A stretch of DNA of 64,000 nucleotides from an uncultured Burkholderiales bacterium (lineage in GTDB: Bacteria > Pseudomonadota > Gammaproteobacteria > Burkholderiales > Burkholderiaceae_C): the NCBI GenBank assembly GCA_903822825.1, contig CAIJQQ010000049.1:1-64000 (forward strand), in the 5' to 3' direction. The position numbers and the translations under genes were made by a program. Of this stretch, positions 17,704 through 29,173 are shown piece after piece. Each line of letters starts with the position of its first letter. Position 1 is the first letter of the stretch. The notes below the pieces were generated by a model. The model worked only from the letters and a program-made list of their open reading frames with translations, did not search any database and had not been told where the DNA came from.

Positions 17704-19344
17704 ATGCAGCTGCAAGGTCAACACATCCTCATCCTTGGCCTGGGCGCCTCGGGCCTGGCCATGGCCCGCTGGTGCGTGCATCAGGGCGCCGAGGTGACGG
17801 TGGCCGACACCCGCGAACAACCGCCTCAGATTGGGGTTCTGCAGACGGTGTGCCCGTCTGCAAGATTCGTGGCCGGGCCGTTCACGGCGGCCTTGGTCGA
17901 GGGCACATCGGTGCGAGCGGTGTTCCGCAGCCCAGGTCTGGCGCCAGGCGTGGTCGCTCCCGTGGTGGATGCCGCGCGGACCATGGGTTTGTGGCAAGGC
18001 GGTGAGCTCAGCTTGTTTGCGCAGGCCCTGCAGAGCCTGAACAACCAATACGGCTACGCACCGCAGGTGCTCGCGATCACCGGCACCAATGGCAAAACCA
18101 CGGTGACCTCGCTCACGGGCCAGCTGGTCGCGCGTGCGGGCAAAACGGTCAAGGTGGCCGGCAACATCGGCCCCTGCTTGCTCGACACTTTGAGTGAGGC
18201 CCTGGCCCAGGCCCAAGGCGATGCCCAGGCGCTGGCGCAAGGGGAACGGGAAGCCGATGATGTTGAAGCCCTGGAGGCCGAGGGCACAACGCAAACGCCT
18301 GCCCCACAGCCTGCCGCTAGTTTGTCAGCCATGGCACGTGTGTTGCCCCAGGTCTGGGTGCTGGAGCTTTCCAGCTTTCAGCTCGACAGCAGTGACGGTT
18401 TTGAGCCGAGTGCCGCCACCGTGCTCAATGTGTCGCAAGACCACCTGGACTGGCACGGCTCGATGGCCGCTTATGCTGCAGCCAAGGCCCGCATTTTTGG
18501 GCAACAGGGATTGATGGTGCTCAACCGGGAAGACGCCCAAGTGCTGGCGATGCGGCCCGAGCCGATTCCTGTGAAATTGCATAAGCCAATGGAGCGCCAC
18601 TGTGTGATGTTTGGCGGCGACATGCCCCAGCGCCCAGGCGACTACGGCATCGAAGTGCTCAACGGCATGGCCTGGCTTGTGCGTGCGTTGGAGGCCGATG
18701 AGACGCGCAAGCGCCGCAAGGGTGAGGAAGAGGAACTTTTCATCCAGCGACTGATGCCCGCTGACGCTTTGCGCATCCGGGGTCGCCACAATGCCGTCAA
18801 CGCGCTGGCCGCGTTGGCGCTGGCCCACAGTGCGGGTTGCGCCCTGGGCCCCATGCTCTACGGCTTGCGCGAGTACCGTGGTGAGCCGCACCGGGTTGAG
18901 CCTGTAGCGACAGTGAACGAAGTGGAATACTTTGACGACAGCAAAGGCACCAACGTGGGCGCCACGGTAGCCGCTTTGCAAGGTTTGGGCGCTGATCGTC
19001 GCGTGGTGGTCATCTTGGGAGGGGACGGCAAGGGCCAAGATTTCTCGCCACTGCTGGAGCCAGTGTCGCGTCATGCCCGTGCGGTGGTTCTGATGGGCCG
19101 CGATGCGTCTTTGATTCAAACGGCTTTGGGTGCATGCGTTGTGCCCATGCACGCGGCCCAGAGTTTGCAGGCTGCGGTTCAATTGGCCAGCGAATTGGCC
19201 CAGGCGGGTGATGCGGTGTTGATGTCGCCGGCCTGTGCCAGCTTTGACATGTTCGAGAACTACGAGCACAGAGCTCAAGTGTTCACGGACGCTGTAAAAA
19301 AACTGGCCGAACAAGCCGGCGTGAGCTTGGAGGGCGCGCTGTGA
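17704..19344 (+). CDS. murD: UDP-MurNAc-L-Ala:D-Glu ligase, enlarged
   Basis: The 546-residue Mur ligase adds D-glutamate to UDP-MurNAc-L-Ala. The ATP loop [12 protein letters not shown] is at about residue 126, the mid region has [10 protein letters not shown], and the C-terminal domain has [17 protein letters not shown]. MurD usually has about 440 residues. The extra length comes mainly from an acidic, low-complexity insertion at about 165-212 ([20 protein letters not shown]...) and a charged one near 332-343 ([13 protein letters not shown]). Both lie on the surface between conserved blocks, so the active site should be intact. Confidence 0.95.
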   Translation: MQLQGQHILILGLGASGLAMARWCVHQGAEVTVADTREQPPQIGVLQTVCPSARFVAGPFTAALVEGTSVRAVFRSPGLAPGVVAPVVDAARTMGLWQGGELSLFAQALQSLNNQYGYAPQVLAITGTNGKTTVTSLTGQLVARAGKTVKVAGNIGPCLLDTLSEALAQAQGDAQALAQGEREADDVEALEAEGTTQTPAPQPAASLSAMARVLPQVWVLELSSFQLDSSDGFEPSAATVLNVSQDHLDWHGSMAAYAAAKARIFGQQGLMVLNREDAQVLAMRPEPIPVKLHKPMERHCVMFGGDMPQRPGDYGIEVLNGMAWLVRALEADETRKRRKGEEEELFIQRLMPADALRIRGRHNAVNALAALALAHSAGCALGPMLYGLREYRGEPHRVEPVATVNEVEYFDDSKGTNVGATVAALQGLGADRRVVVILGGDGKGQDFSPLLEPVSRHARAVVLMGRDASLIQTALGACVVPMHAAQSLQAAVQLASELAQAGDAVLMSPACASFDMFENYEHRAQVFTDAVKKLAEQAGVSLEGAL

Positions 19345-20630
19345 TCGCGACCATGTTTGCCCGAATCAAATCCGGCTTGGCCAAGGGGGCGGCCCTGTGG
19401 GGCGCAGCACCTGCGGGCGCATTGCAGCCTCAGGGCTTGCCCGTTAACCTGGGCGGGTATGAGTTTGCCAGATCACCTCAGGCCGCAGCAGCCCGCCTCT
19501 ATGGAATAGACCAGACCCTGCTGTGGGTGGTGGTCGCACTGCTCATGTGGGGCATGGTGATGGTGTACTCCGCCTCTATCGCCATCCCTGACAACCCGCG
19601 CTTGGTTCGCTTGACGCCCACCTACTACCTCTCTCGCCATGTGATCTCACTGGTGATTGGCTCGGCTGTGGCCTTGCTGGCTTTCCAGATGCCCATGGAA
19701 TTTTGGGAAAAAATGGCACGACCTCTTTTCCTGATTTCTCTGGCCCTGCTGGCCCTGGTGCTGATCCCTTACATAGGCAAAAACATCAATGGTGCGCGCC
19801 GCTGGATCGGTCTGGGGGCCATGAACTTCCAGCCTTCCGAGCTGGCCAAGCTGGCAACCATCATCTATGCCGCCGATTACATGGTGCGAAAAATGGAAGT
19901 GAAAGAACGCTTCTTCCGTGCGGTATTGCCCATGGGCGCAGCGGTGGCGGTGGCTGGCGTTTTCTTGCTGGCCGAGCCCGACATGGGGGCGTTCATGGTG
20001 ATCGCGATCATCGCCATGGGCATCTTGTTCCTGGGCGGGGTCAATGCCCGCATGTTCTTCATGATCCTCGCCATTTTGATGTTTGCTTTTGTCATGATGA
20101 TCGCCATGTCACCTTGGCGGCGTGAGCGGATTTTTGCTTACCTCGATCCATTCAGCGCCGAATACGCACTGGGCAAGGGCTACCAACTGACCCATTCCTT
20201 GATTGCCATTGGCCGAGGCGAAGTCTGGGGCGTTGGATTGGGAGGCAGCGTCGAAAAACTCCACTGGTTGCCTGAAGCCCACACCGACTTCTTGCTGGCG
20301 GTGATCGGCGAAGAGTTTGGCCTGGTGGGCTTGACCATCGTGATTTGCTTGTTCCTCTGGTTGGCGCGCCGCATCATGGTCATTGGACGTCAGGCGATTG
20401 CGTTGGACAAAGTCTTTGCCGGTCTGGTCGCGCAAGGCGTGGGCATCTGGATCGGCTTTCAGTCCTTCATCAACATGGGTGTGAACCTGGGTGCCTTGCC
20501 CACCAAGGGGCTGACCCTGCCGCTCATGAGCTATGGCGGATCGGCCATCATGATGAACCTGATCGCGATCGCGATCGTGCTGCGGATCGACGCCGAGAAC
20601 AAACTGATGATGCGCGGAGGTCGGACATGA
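19341..20630 (+). CDS. ftsW: Septal peptidoglycan polymerase FtsW
   Basis: The 429-residue SEDS-family membrane protein polymerises lipid II at the septum together with FtsI. It has about ten membrane segments, [25 protein letters not shown] (about residue 165), [16 protein letters not shown] and the closing [12 protein letters not shown] 55-residue Ala/Gly-rich N-terminal arm precedes the first membrane segment. The GTG at 19341 overlaps the murD stop; an ATG four codons later is possible. The paralogue rodA is at 32681. Confidence 0.95.
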   Translation: MIATMFARIKSGLAKGAALWGAAPAGALQPQGLPVNLGGYEFARSPQAAAARLYGIDQTLLWVVVALLMWGMVMVYSASIAIPDNPRLVRLTPTYYLSRHVISLVIGSAVALLAFQMPMEFWEKMARPLFLISLALLALVLIPYIGKNINGARRWIGLGAMNFQPSELAKLATIIYAADYMVRKMEVKERFFRAVLPMGAAVAVAGVFLLAEPDMGAFMVIAIIAMGILFLGGVNARMFFMILAILMFAFVMMIAMSPWRRERIFAYLDPFSAEYALGKGYQLTHSLIAIGRGEVWGVGLGGSVEKLHWLPEAHTDFLLAVIGEEFGLVGLTIVICLFLWLARRIMVIGRQAIALDKVFAGLVAQGVGIWIGFQSFINMGVNLGALPTKGLTLPLMSYGGSAIMMNLIAIAIVLRIDAENKLMMRGGRT

Positions 20631-21691
20631 CGCTCAAATGCGCGCTGGTCATGGCAGGCGGCACCGGAGGGCACATCTTTCCGGGTCTGGCCGTGGCCGA
20701 AGCCTTGCGTGACGCGGGCTGGCGCGTTCACTGGTTGGGCGCACCCGACAGCATGGAGTCGGAGTTGGTGCCGCCACGCGGTTTCGCGTTCGAGCCGGTT
20801 CAATTTGGTGGCGTGCGCGGTAAGGGCCTCAAGACGCTGGCGCTGTTGCCGTTCAAACTTTTGCGTGCCTTCTGGCAAAGTCTGCAGGTGGTCCGCCGCG
20901 TTCAGCCCGATGTGGTGCTGGGCCTGGGTGGCTACATCACCTTCCCCGGCGGCCTGATGGCGAGCCTTTTGGGCAAGCCGCTGGTGCTGCACGAACAAAA
21001 CTCGGTGGCTGGCCTGGCCAATAAAGTGTTGGCCAGCTTGGCGGACCGGGTTTACACGGCCTTTCCCGACGTGTTCAAACAAGCCCAGTGGGTGGGCAAC
21101 CCCTTGCGCAGCGCCTTTCTCGCGCAGCAAAACCCCGCCGAGCGTTTTGCCGGTCGCAGTGGTCCGCTGCACCTCTTGGTGGTGGGCGGCAGCCTGGGGG
21201 CCAAGGCGCTCAACGACACCGTCCCACAGGCGCTGGCCTTGATCCCCGAAGCTCAACGCCCACAGGTCACCCATCAAAGCGGTGCCAAACAGATCGACGC
21301 CCTGCGTGCCAGCTATGCGGCCGCGGGTGTGCAAGCCGAGTTGACCCCGTTCATCGACGACACGGCCACGGCGTTTGCACAGGCCGATCTGGTCATTGCC
21401 CGTGCAGGCGCCAGCACCGTGACCGAGTTGTCTGCCGTGGGCGCAGCAGCACTGTTGGTGCCTTTCCCGTTCGCGGTGGACGACCACCAAACCACCAACG
21501 CCCGATTTTTGGTGGATGCAGGTGGGGCCTGGTTGGTGCCACAGCCTGACTTGAACGCGCAGATGCTGGCCGACCGTTTGATGGGCTTGACCCGCAAGGA
21601 CTTGCTGGTTTGCGCCGAAAAGGCACACGCACAAAAGAAAACAAATGCCACACGGGAGGTCGTGATGGCTTGTGAGGAGTTGGCAGCATGA
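20627..21691 (+). CDS. murG: UDP-GlcNAc:lipid I N-acetylglucosaminyltransferase
   Basis: The 354-residue GT-B enzyme adds GlcNAc to lipid I, giving lipid II. The glycine-rich [12 protein letters not shown] motif is at the N-terminus, followed by GVRGKG and GGYITFPG; the C-terminal half has [12 protein letters not shown] and the donor-binding [11 protein letters not shown]. The ATG at 20627 overlaps the ftsW stop and gives the normal start; the longer upstream frame is a shadow of ftsW. Confidence 0.96.
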   Translation: MTLKCALVMAGGTGGHIFPGLAVAEALRDAGWRVHWLGAPDSMESELVPPRGFAFEPVQFGGVRGKGLKTLALLPFKLLRAFWQSLQVVRRVQPDVVLGLGGYITFPGGLMASLLGKPLVLHEQNSVAGLANKVLASLADRVYTAFPDVFKQAQWVGNPLRSAFLAQQNPAERFAGRSGPLHLLVVGGSLGAKALNDTVPQALALIPEAQRPQVTHQSGAKQIDALRASYAAAGVQAELTPFIDDTATAFAQADLVIARAGASTVTELSAVGAAALLVPFPFAVDDHQTTNARFLVDAGGAWLVPQPDLNAQMLADRLMGLTRKDLLVCAEKAHAQKKTNATREVVMACEELAA

Positions 21692-23097
21692 AACACGCCA
21701 TCCGAAAAATCCATTTCATCGGCATCGGTGGCTCGGGCATGAGTGGCATCGCCGAAGTGCTGCTCAACCTGGGTTACCAGATTTCGGGTTCGGACTTGTC
21801 TGACAGCGCCACGCTGAGGCGCTTGGCAGCGCTGGGCATCGAAACCCACGTGGGTCACGCTGCCACCAACTTGCTGCAGGCCGATGCGGTGGTCACATCC
21901 ACCGCCGTCAAGGCCGACAACCCCGAGGTACTGGCCGCGCGCGCGCGGCATATTCCCATCGTGCCGCGTGCCGTCATGTTGGCCGAACTCATGCGCATGA
22001 AGCAAGGCGTGGCCATTGCTGGAACGCATGGCAAGACCACCACCACCAGTCTGGTGGCCAGCGTGCTGGCCGAGGCCGGGTTGGACCCGACCTTCGTGAT
22101 CGGTGGTCGCCTGAACAGCGCCGGGGCCAACGCCAAGCTGGGCTCGGGCGACTACATCGTGGTCGAAGCTGACGAGTCCGATGCGTCTTTTTTGAACTTG
22201 TTGCCGGTGATGGCGGTGGTGACCAACATCGATGCCGACCACATGGAAACCTACGGGCACGACCTGGGTCGTTTGAAGTCGGCCTTTGTGGATTTTCTAC
22301 ACCGCATGCCCTTTTACGGGACGGCCATCGTGTGCATTGACGATCCGGGCGTGCAGTCCATCGTGGGTGACATCGCCCGTCCGGTGACCACTTATGGCTT
22401 GCTGGAAGGCGCTCAGGTTCGGGCCGTGAATGTGCGTGCCGAGCACGGCCAAATGCACTTCACTGTGCACCGGCGCAACGGCGTGACGATGCCTGACTTG
22501 GATTTGGTGCTGAACTTGCCTGGCTTGCACAACGTGCTCAACGCGCTGGCGGCGGTCGCTGTGGCGGTCGAATTGGGCGTGCCTGACGCGGCTGTGCAAA
22601 CGGCATTGAGGAATTTCAAGGGCGTGGGTCGGCGCTTTCAGCGCTACGGCGATGTGGCTGTGCCCGGTGGCGCAGGGCGTTTCACGCTCATCGATGACTA
22701 CGGTCACCATCCGGTCGAGATGGCCGCCACGCTGGCTGCGGCGCGGGGCGCGTTCCCTGGCCGTCGCTTGGTGCTCGCTTTCCAGCCGCACCGTTACAGC
22801 CGCACCCGCGACTGTTTTGAAGACTTTGTCAAGGTCATTGGTCAGGGCTGCGACAGCGTGCTCTTGTCTGAGGTTTATGCTGCAGGCGAAGCCCCCATCG
22901 TGGCGGCTGACGGCCGTTCGCTGGCGCGTGCGCTGCGCGTGGCAGGCAAGGTCGAACCCGTTTTTGTCGATGCCATCACCGACATGCCTCAGGCCGTGCT
23001 GAGCAATGCGCGCAACGGTGATGTGGTGATCTGCATGGGCGCAGGCTCCATTGGCGCGGTGCCGGCCAAAGTGGTCGAGATGGGCGGTGCCGCATGA
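21688..23097 (+). CDS. murC: UDP-N-acetylmuramate:L-alanine ligase
   Basis: The 469-residue Mur ligase starts the peptide stem. It has the Rossmann start [17 protein letters not shown], the ATP loop [13 protein letters not shown] (about residue 112), [10 protein letters not shown], and the C-terminal [11 protein letters not shown] and FQPHRYSRT motifs. It overlaps murG and ddl by four bases each. A relative, mpl, at 38767 recycles wall peptides. Confidence 0.97.
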   Translation: MKHAIRKIHFIGIGGSGMSGIAEVLLNLGYQISGSDLSDSATLRRLAALGIETHVGHAATNLLQADAVVTSTAVKADNPEVLAARARHIPIVPRAVMLAELMRMKQGVAIAGTHGKTTTTSLVASVLAEAGLDPTFVIGGRLNSAGANAKLGSGDYIVVEADESDASFLNLLPVMAVVTNIDADHMETYGHDLGRLKSAFVDFLHRMPFYGTAIVCIDDPGVQSIVGDIARPVTTYGLLEGAQVRAVNVRAEHGQMHFTVHRRNGVTMPDLDLVLNLPGLHNVLNALAAVAVAVELGVPDAAVQTALRNFKGVGRRFQRYGDVAVPGGAGRFTLIDDYGHHPVEMAATLAAARGAFPGRRLVLAFQPHRYSRTRDCFEDFVKVIGQGCDSVLLSEVYAAGEAPIVAADGRSLARALRVAGKVEPVFVDAITDMPQAVLSNARNGDVVICMGAGSIGAVPAKVVEMGGAA

Positions 23098-24059
23098 GCC
23101 GGTCAAATTTGGGCAAAGTGGCGGTGCTGATGGGTGGACGCTCGGCAGAGCGAGAGGTGTCCCTCATGTCCGGCAGTGGTGTGCTCAATGCCTTGCAATC
23201 CAGTGGGGTGGACGCCCATGCCTTTGACCCGGCCGAGCGCGACCTGAGTGATTTAAAACGCGAAGGTGTTGACCGGTGCTTCATTGCTTTGCATGGCCGC
23301 TATGGCGAAGACGGCACGGTGCAAGGCGCACTCGAGTTGTTGGACATCCCTTACACCGGCTCAGGCGTGATGGCGTCCAGCATCGCCATGGACAAAACCA
23401 TGACCAAGCGCGTCTGGTTGGCGGAGGGCCTGCCCACGCCGCGTTATGTGCTCGTGCGCCGCGAGCAACTGGCGCAGGTGTCTGCCCAAGAGCTGGTGGC
23501 GGAACTGGGCTTGCCCATGATCGTCAAGCCCGCACGCGAAGGTTCTTCGATTGGCGTGACCAAGGTCGTGCAGGTGCAGCAGATCGCCCAGGCTCTGGCC
23601 CGTGCGGCGCAGAGTGACGCCGATGTGATGTGTGAACAATGCATCGTGGGTGAGGAGGTCACCTGCCCAGTGTTGGGCGACGGTGACGCTGCGCAAGCCC
23701 TGCCGGTGATTCGCATCGTTGCGCCCGAAGGCAACTACGACTACCAGAACAAATACTTTACGGACGATACACAGTATCTGGTGCCATGCGGACTGCCAGT
23801 GGGCGAGGAGAAGGCGATCCAAGCGCTGGTCGTGAAGGCCTACCAAGTGCTTGGCTGCCGGGGTTGGGGACGCGTTGACGTCATGATCGATGCCACCACC
23901 CGCGCGCCGTATTTGCTTGAAATCAACACATCACCCGGCATGACCGGACACTCGCTGGTGCCGATGTCGGCTCGCGCAGCGGGAATCAGTTACGAAGCAC
24001 TGTGCTGCCAATTGCTGGTCGCTGCGGCGCTGGACCACAAGCAGGAGGCCCAAGGGTGA
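23094..24059 (+). CDS. ddl: D-alanine-D-alanine ligase
   Basis: The 321-residue ATP-grasp ligase makes D-Ala-D-Ala for MurF. It shows [66 protein letters not shown] and the magnesium-binding end [17 protein letters not shown]. The last motif with Y/S at the substrate site fits a D-Ala ligase rather than a D-Lac one. It overlaps murC and ftsQ. Confidence 0.97.
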   Translation: MSRSNLGKVAVLMGGRSAEREVSLMSGSGVLNALQSSGVDAHAFDPAERDLSDLKREGVDRCFIALHGRYGEDGTVQGALELLDIPYTGSGVMASSIAMDKTMTKRVWLAEGLPTPRYVLVRREQLAQVSAQELVAELGLPMIVKPAREGSSIGVTKVVQVQQIAQALARAAQSDADVMCEQCIVGEEVTCPVLGDGDAAQALPVIRIVAPEGNYDYQNKYFTDDTQYLVPCGLPVGEEKAIQALVVKAYQVLGCRGWGRVDVMIDATTRAPYLLEINTSPGMTGHSLVPMSARAAGISYEALCCQLLVAAALDHKQEAQG

Positions 24060-24844
24060 AAACCGCTTTGCCACTGCCGCTGGACATCCGTCTCATGAAC
24101 ATGGCGGCCGCCTTGCTTTTGTCGGGTGTCGTGCTGGCGGGTTTGGGTGCTGGGGTGTTGTGGTGGCTGCGTCATCCGATGTTCGCGATCCGTGCCATCA
24201 CGGTGCAGGGTGAGGTGACCCGCAACAACGCCATCACGCTGCGCGCCAATGTGGTGCCACAGCTCAATGGCAATTTTTTCACCCTCAACCTGGACCAGGC
24301 ACGGCAGGTGTTCGAAGCCGTGCCTTGGGTGCGGGTCGCGGTGGTGCACCGAGATTTCCCCAACCGTTTGCGTGCGCAGCTGCATGAGCACCAACCGATG
24401 GCGCTGTGGGGCGATGACGGCGCCAACACCTTGCTCAATCAGCAAGGCCAGGTGTTCGAGGCCAATGCCGAAGATCCAGAGGTGGAAGGTTTGCCACGTC
24501 TCAAAGGGCCGGTTGCGCAATCGCGCGAAGTCATGCAGATGTACCGCTACCTCAAACCTATTTTGTTGGCAGCGGACATGGACATAGAGCGGCTCGAGCT
24601 CAGCCCCCGGGGCAGCTGGCGCGTGATCACGGACAAAGGCGCGCAGCTGGAACTGGGGCGGGGCAGTCAAAACGAGGTGGGTGAGCAAGTGCAGATGTTC
24701 TTGCGCACCCTGTCTCAAGTCACGGCCCGCTATGGCCGCACGCCCACGGCTTTGGCCGGGGCCGATTTGAGACACAAGGATGGGTATGCGTTGCGCCTCA
24801 AAGGTGTGAGCACAGTGGAGGCCGATCACAGGAAGAAACCCTGA
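24056..24844 (+). CDS. ftsQ: Cell division protein FtsQ
   Basis: The 262-residue bitopic membrane protein links FtsL/FtsB to the rest of the divisome. It has a membrane segment at about 15-37, a POTRA domain from about 45 ([15 protein letters not shown]) and the FtsQ/DivIB domain ([24 protein letters not shown]). The GTG at 24056 overlaps the ddl stop and is preceded by aggagg seven bases upstream, which decides the start. Confidence 0.93.
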   Translation: MKTALPLPLDIRLMNMAAALLLSGVVLAGLGAGVLWWLRHPMFAIRAITVQGEVTRNNAITLRANVVPQLNGNFFTLNLDQARQVFEAVPWVRVAVVHRDFPNRLRAQLHEHQPMALWGDDGANTLLNQQGQVFEANAEDPEVEGLPRLKGPVAQSREVMQMYRYLKPILLAADMDIERLELSPRGSWRVITDKGAQLELGRGSQNEVGEQVQMFLRTLSQVTARYGRTPTALAGADLRHKDGYALRLKGVSTVEADHRKKP

Positions 24845-24887
24845 GGAACGGTGGCGTCAATGATTGAAATAAGAAACGGTGGACTGA

Positions 24888-26116
24888 ATGGCTAAAGAAT
24901 ACAAAGATCTGGTGGTGGGGCTGGACATTGGCACCTCCAAGGTCATGGCGGTGGTGGCCGAAGTGCTGCCCGATGGCGAGCTCAAAATCGCCGGGCTGGG
25001 CATCGCACCAGGCAACGGGCTCAAGCGGGGCGTGGTGGTCAACATTGACGCCACCGTGCAGAGCATCCAGCAGGCCCTGAAAGAGGCCGAGCTGATGGCC
25101 GACTGCAAGATCGTGCGCGTCAATTGCGGCATCACCGGCAGCCACATCCGCGGCCTCAATTCGAGCGGCATGGTGGCCATCAAGGACAAAGAAGTCACCC
25201 CGCCGATGTGGCGCGGGTGATGGAGACGGCCCGAGCGATCAACATCTCCACCGACCAACGTTTGTTGTTGGTGGCACCGCAAGAGTTTGTGATCGACGGC
25301 CAGGAAGTCAAAGAGCCGATTGGCATGAGCGGCATGCGCCTGGAAGCCAAAGTCCACATCGTGACCGGTGCGCAAAGCGCGGCTGAGAACATCATCAAGT
25401 GCGTGCGCCGCTGTGGACTGGAAGTCGAGCAACTGTTGCTCAACCCCCAGTCGTCGAGCCTGGCGGTGCTCACCGAAGACGAGCGGGAATTGGGCGTGGC
25501 CTGTGTCGACATTGGTGCAGGCACCACCGATGTGGCGATTTTTTCCAACGGCTCGATCCGCCACACAGCCGTGATCCCGATCGCCGGTGACCTGATCACC
25601 AGCGACATCGCCATGGCCCTGCGCACGCCGACCAAGGACGCCGAGGACATCAAGGTTGAAAGCGGATTCGCCAAACAAATGCTGGCCGACCCGGATGCGC
25701 AAGTCGAAGTGCCGGGGCTGGGCGACCGCGGCCCCCGCATGCTGAGCAGGCAAGCCTTGGCAGGCGTGATCGAGCCCCGCATTGAAGAGATTTTCCAACT
25801 GGTCCACCAGGTCATCCGCGAGTCGGGTTATGAAGAAGTGCTGTCCTCAGGCATCGTGCTCACGGGCGGCAGCGCCGTCATGCCGGGCATGGTCGAGTTG
25901 GGCGAAGACATCTTCCTCAAGCCCGTGCGACGAGGCATTCCCAAATACGCAGGCTCCTTGGCTGACATGGTGGCCCAGCCCCGTGCCGCCACCGTCATGG
26001 GCCTGCTCGAAGAAGCCCGGTTGGCCCGCCTGCGTGGCTTCAAGGTCACACAGAAAAAAAGCTCGGTGAACAACGCGTTCGGCCGCTTCAAGGATTTCAT
26101 TGTGGGGAACTTCTGA
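24888..26116 (+). pseudogene. ftsA: Cell division protein FtsA, split by a one-base frameshift
   Basis: FtsA is the actin-like ATPase that anchors FtsZ to the membrane. The first frame (24888-25220) gives 110 residues with the phosphate-1 motif GLDIGTSKV and then stops at TGA 25218. The rest of FtsA continues in another frame to 26116, with VARVMETARAIN, DIGAGTTDVAIF (phosphate-2), LTGGSAVMPGM (adenosine motif) and the C-terminal amphipathic membrane helix. The break lies at 25196-25203, where gtcaccccgccgatg should read with five Cs, giving V-T-P-A-D-V-A-R-V as in relatives. Adding one C restores a 409-residue protein of usual length. Because ftsA is normally essential and the rest of the cluster is intact, a sequencing or assembly error in the C run is the likeliest cause. 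Confidence 0.9.
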
Positions 26117-26245
26117 TGAACTGGAAAAAAAGCTTTCTGGCCCGAAGCAGCCCCCCAGTGCTGGTGCGATGTCGATGTTGACATCCCAGCCCTTTTCAAA
26201 AATTCAAAAAATTCAGGCAACTGCAGATATTTAGGAGTAAGCACC

Positions 26246-27460
26246 ATGAGCATTGAAATGATCGCGACAGAAGAGTTCAACCAAGGCACCCAGATCAAAG
26301 TGATCGGTGTCGGCGGCGGCGGCGGCAACGCCGTGGAGCACATGATTGAGCGCCAGGTCCAGGGCGTCGAGTTCATCTGCGCCAACACCGACGCGCAGGC
26401 CTTGGCCCGCAGCGCAGCGCACCGCTTTGTACAACTGGGCCAAACGGGCCTGGGCGCTGGCAGCAAGCCTGAAAAAGGCCGCGAAGCCGCCCAGAGCGCT
26501 GAGGCTGAAATCCGCGACGCCATCGAGGGCGCACACATGCTGTTCATCACCGCAGGCATGGGCGGCGGCACCGGCACAGGCGCTGCGCCGGTGATCGCCC
26601 GAATCGCCAAAGAGATGGGCATCCTCACTGTGGGTGTGGTGACCAAACCTTTTGAATTTGAAGGACCCCGCCGCACGTCCAATGCCGACGTCGGCATGCA
26701 AGAGCTCGAAGCCAATGTGGATTCGCTGATTGTGGTGCTCAATGAAAAGCTGATGGAATTGCCTGGCGGCGAAGACATGACGCAAGACGAGGCTTTTGCG
26801 CACGCCAACGATGTGCTGAAGAACGCCGTGGGTGGCATCGCTGAGATCATCAATGTGCCAGGCCATGTCAACGTCGACTTTGAAGACGTGCGCACCGTGA
26901 TGGGCGAGCCAGGCAAAGCCATGATGGGCACGGCTGTGGCCAGCGGCCCTGACCGCGCCCGCATTGCCGCTGAGCAAGCCGTGGCCTGCCCGCTGCTCGA
27001 AGGCGTTGACCTGTCAGGGGCCAAAGGCGTGTTGGTGCTGATCAGCGCCGCCAAGGGCTCCTTGAAACTGTCTGAATCCAAGCATGCGATGAACACCATC
27101 CGTGCTTACGCTTCCGAAGAAGCCCATGTGATTTACGGCACGGCCTACGACGAATCGCTGGGTGACCAAATCCGCGTGACGGTGGTGGCCACGGGCTTGT
27201 CCAAAGCTGGCGCGCGCCGAGCCACGCCTGCGTTGCAGGTGCTGCGACGTACCGGTACGGATGACGTCCCATTCGCGTTCGGTGGTCATGACGCCGTGGC
27301 GACGCCAGCAGCCACGATGGCGCCCATCGGCGGCGGCATGAACACCCCAGCTGTGTGGCGCAATACCCGGACCCACGCGGCCACGCGTGTGGATGGCATG
27401 TCGGCTGCAGGCATGGACGACATCGAAATCCCGGCGTTCCTGCGCCGTCAGGCCGACTGA
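26246..27460 (+). CDS. ftsZ: Cell division protein FtsZ
   Basis: The 404-residue tubulin-like GTPase forms the Z ring. It has VIGVGGGGGNAVEHM (about residue 17), the tubulin signature GMGGGTGTGAAP (about 103-114), the T7 loop region NVDFEDVRTVM with the catalytic aspartate, and the conserved tail DDIEIPAFLRRQAD that binds FtsA and ZipA. The 129-base gap after ftsA is AT-rich and may hold an extra promoter; a ribosome site aggag lies at 26232-26236. Confidence 0.98.
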   Translation: MSIEMIATEEFNQGTQIKVIGVGGGGGNAVEHMIERQVQGVEFICANTDAQALARSAAHRFVQLGQTGLGAGSKPEKGREAAQSAEAEIRDAIEGAHMLFITAGMGGGTGTGAAPVIARIAKEMGILTVGVVTKPFEFEGPRRTSNADVGMQELEANVDSLIVVLNEKLMELPGGEDMTQDEAFAHANDVLKNAVGGIAEIINVPGHVNVDFEDVRTVMGEPGKAMMGTAVASGPDRARIAAEQAVACPLLEGVDLSGAKGVLVLISAAKGSLKLSESKHAMNTIRAYASEEAHVIYGTAYDESLGDQIRVTVVATGLSKAGARRATPALQVLRRTGTDDVPFAFGGHDAVATPAATMAPIGGGMNTPAVWRNTRTHAATRVDGMSAAGMDDIEIPAFLRRQAD

Positions 27461-27488
27461 TCGCGGTTCGTTTTTCTCTGGTGCTTTG

Positions 27489-27528
27489 AAGGGCTGCTCT
27501 GACCTGTGGGTTGGGGCAGCCCTTTTTT
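27489..27528 (+). terminator. Intrinsic terminator after ftsZ
   Basis: The arms aagggctgc (27489-27497) and gcagcccttt (27517-27526) form a strong stem followed by a run of Ts. It ends the dcw transcript, so lpxC downstream has its own promoter. Confidence 0.88.
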
Positions 27529-27651
27529 GCTTTCTTGTTCCGCTGTCAGGGGTGAGGGCATGCCGACACCGGCCGCACCCCGCCCAGCTCTGCGCAAGCT
27601 TCAAAGACCGGCCACAACCCAAGCCATGCAGCAAAAACTAAAATACGCACC

Positions 27652-28575
27652 ATGCTCGCACAACGCACCCTCAAAACCCTGACCCGCGCGGTCGGGGTGG
27701 GCCTGCACAGTGGCCAACGTGTGGAACTCACGCTGCGCCCGGCGCCCCCTGACACCGGCATCGTCTTTCGACGTGTAGACCTGCCCGAGCCGGTGGACAT
27801 CCCGGTGTGCGCCGAGGCCGTCACCGACACCCGCCTGGCTTCAACCATATCGGTGGGCCAGGCCAAGGTCCTGACCATCGAGCACCTGATGTCCGCCTGT
27901 GCGGGGCTGGGCATCGACAACCTGTACGTCGACATCGACGCTGAAGAGGTGCCGATTCTCGATGGTTCGGCTTCGTCCTTTGTGTTTTTATTGCAAAGTG
28001 CGGGCGTGACCGAGCAAGCTGCGGCCAAGCGCTTCATCCGCGTGCTCAAGCCGGTGCAGGTCACGCAGGGTGAGGGCGACGCCACCAAGTGGGCGCGTCT
28101 GGAGCCCTACCATGGTTACCGGCTGAGCTTTGAAATCGATTTCCACCATCCTGCCGTGGACAACACTGGCCAGCAGGTGGTGTTCGACATGTCCGTGGGC
28201 ACGTATGCGCGGGACATTGCGCGTGCCCGCACCTTCGGGTTCACCAAGGATGTGGAAATGCTGCGCGCCAACGGCCTCGCACTGGGGGGAGGTCTGGACA
28301 ACGCCATCGTGATGGACGACTACAAAGTGCTGAACTCGGGTGGGTTGCGCTACGACGACGAATTCGTCAAGCACAAAATCCTGGACGCGATGGGGGATCT
28401 TTACATCGTGGGCAAGCCGCTGCTGGCCTCATACAGCGCTTTCCGATCAGGCCACGCCTTGAACAATTTGTTGCTGCGCCAGCTGCTCTCGCAGCCCGAT
28501 GCCTACGAGGTGGTCACTTTTGAGAACGCAGCGCTGGCACCCAAGGGTTTTGCCGCCTTGCAACCGGCTTGGTGA
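27652..28575 (+). CDS. lpxC: UDP-3-O-acyl-N-acetylglucosamine deacetylase
   Basis: The 307-residue zinc enzyme catalyses the committed step of lipid A synthesis. It begins [18 protein letters not shown], has [15 protein letters not shown] with the first zinc histidine (about residue 78), [13 protein letters not shown], and [15 protein letters not shown] with the other two zinc ligands (His and Asp, about 240-245), then the catalytic histidine in SGHALNN. A taaaat hexamer lies seven bases before the ATG and there is no Shine-Dalgarno sequence, so the mRNA is predicted to be leaderless. Confidence 0.97.
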   Translation: MLAQRTLKTLTRAVGVGLHSGQRVELTLRPAPPDTGIVFRRVDLPEPVDIPVCAEAVTDTRLASTISVGQAKVLTIEHLMSACAGLGIDNLYVDIDAEEVPILDGSASSFVFLLQSAGVTEQAAAKRFIRVLKPVQVTQGEGDATKWARLEPYHGYRLSFEIDFHHPAVDNTGQQVVFDMSVGTYARDIARARTFGFTKDVEMLRANGLALGGGLDNAIVMDDYKVLNSGGLRYDDEFVKHKILDAMGDLYIVGKPLLASYSAFRSGHALNNLLLRQLLSQPDAYEVVTFENAALAPKGFAALQPAW

Positions 28576-28600
28576 TGAACTTGCCCCCGTTGCGGCCCGC

Positions 28601-29173
28601 TCAGTGCGAGCGTCCGCTGCGGTACATGCCATGGGTCTTGCGGCTCAAGACGCCTTGCGCGGCCAGCTTGTTCATGGATGGGCTTGCATGGGCATGGGTG
28701 ATGGCCAGGCCCAGGGCATCGGCAGCGTCTTGGCGCGGCACCACGGGCAGCTGCAGCAGGCGCTTGACCATCTCTTGAACTTGCGATTTGGCCGCGCGTC
28801 CGTGCCCCGTGACGGCTTGCTTCATTTGCAGGGCGGTGTACTCGGCGACCAGCAGATCGCAGGACACCAAGGCCGTGACGCAGCAGCCGCGTGCTTGGCC
28901 CAGCATCAAAGAGGCCTGAGGGTTGACGTTCATGAAGGTGATTTCTACCGAGGCCACATCGGGCTGGTAGCGGGTGTGAATTTCCCGGATGCCGTCGTAG
29001 ATGATTTTCAGGCGTGCGGGCAAGTTGCCCATTTCGCCCTTGGTGGTTTCGATCACACCACTGGCCACATAATGGAGTTTGGAGCCGGTCATGTCGAGCA
29101 CGCCAAAGCCGGTGGTCTGCAAGCCCGGGTCGATGCCCAAAATGCGGATGGTGTCTGGGTTGTTGACCGTCAT
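28601..29173 (-). CDS. ruvC: Holliday junction resolvase RuvC
   Basis: The 190-residue endonuclease cuts Holliday junctions. The acidic active site is complete: [15 protein letters not shown] (Asp), [10 protein letters not shown] (Glu), and [14 protein letters not shown] (two Asp). I choose the ATG at 29173 ([13 protein letters not shown]); the longer frame upstream overlaps mtgA. Its ATG overlaps the mtgA stop (ATGA). Homologous ruvA and ruvB are not in the window. Confidence 0.95.
   Translation of the reverse strand: MTVNNPDTIRILGIDPGLQTTGFGVLDMTGSKLHYVASGVIETTKGEMGNLPARLKIIYDGIREIHTRYQPDVASVEITFMNVNPQASLMLGQARGCCVTALVSCDLLVAEYTALQMKQAVTGHGRAAKSQVQEMVKRLLQLPVVPRQDAADALGLAITHAHASPSMNKLAAQGVLSRKTHGMYRSGRSH

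Noticed and set aside
24888-25220. Two separate FtsA-like genes
   Set aside because: The two halves are one FtsA protein split by a single missing base, with no start signal for the second half.
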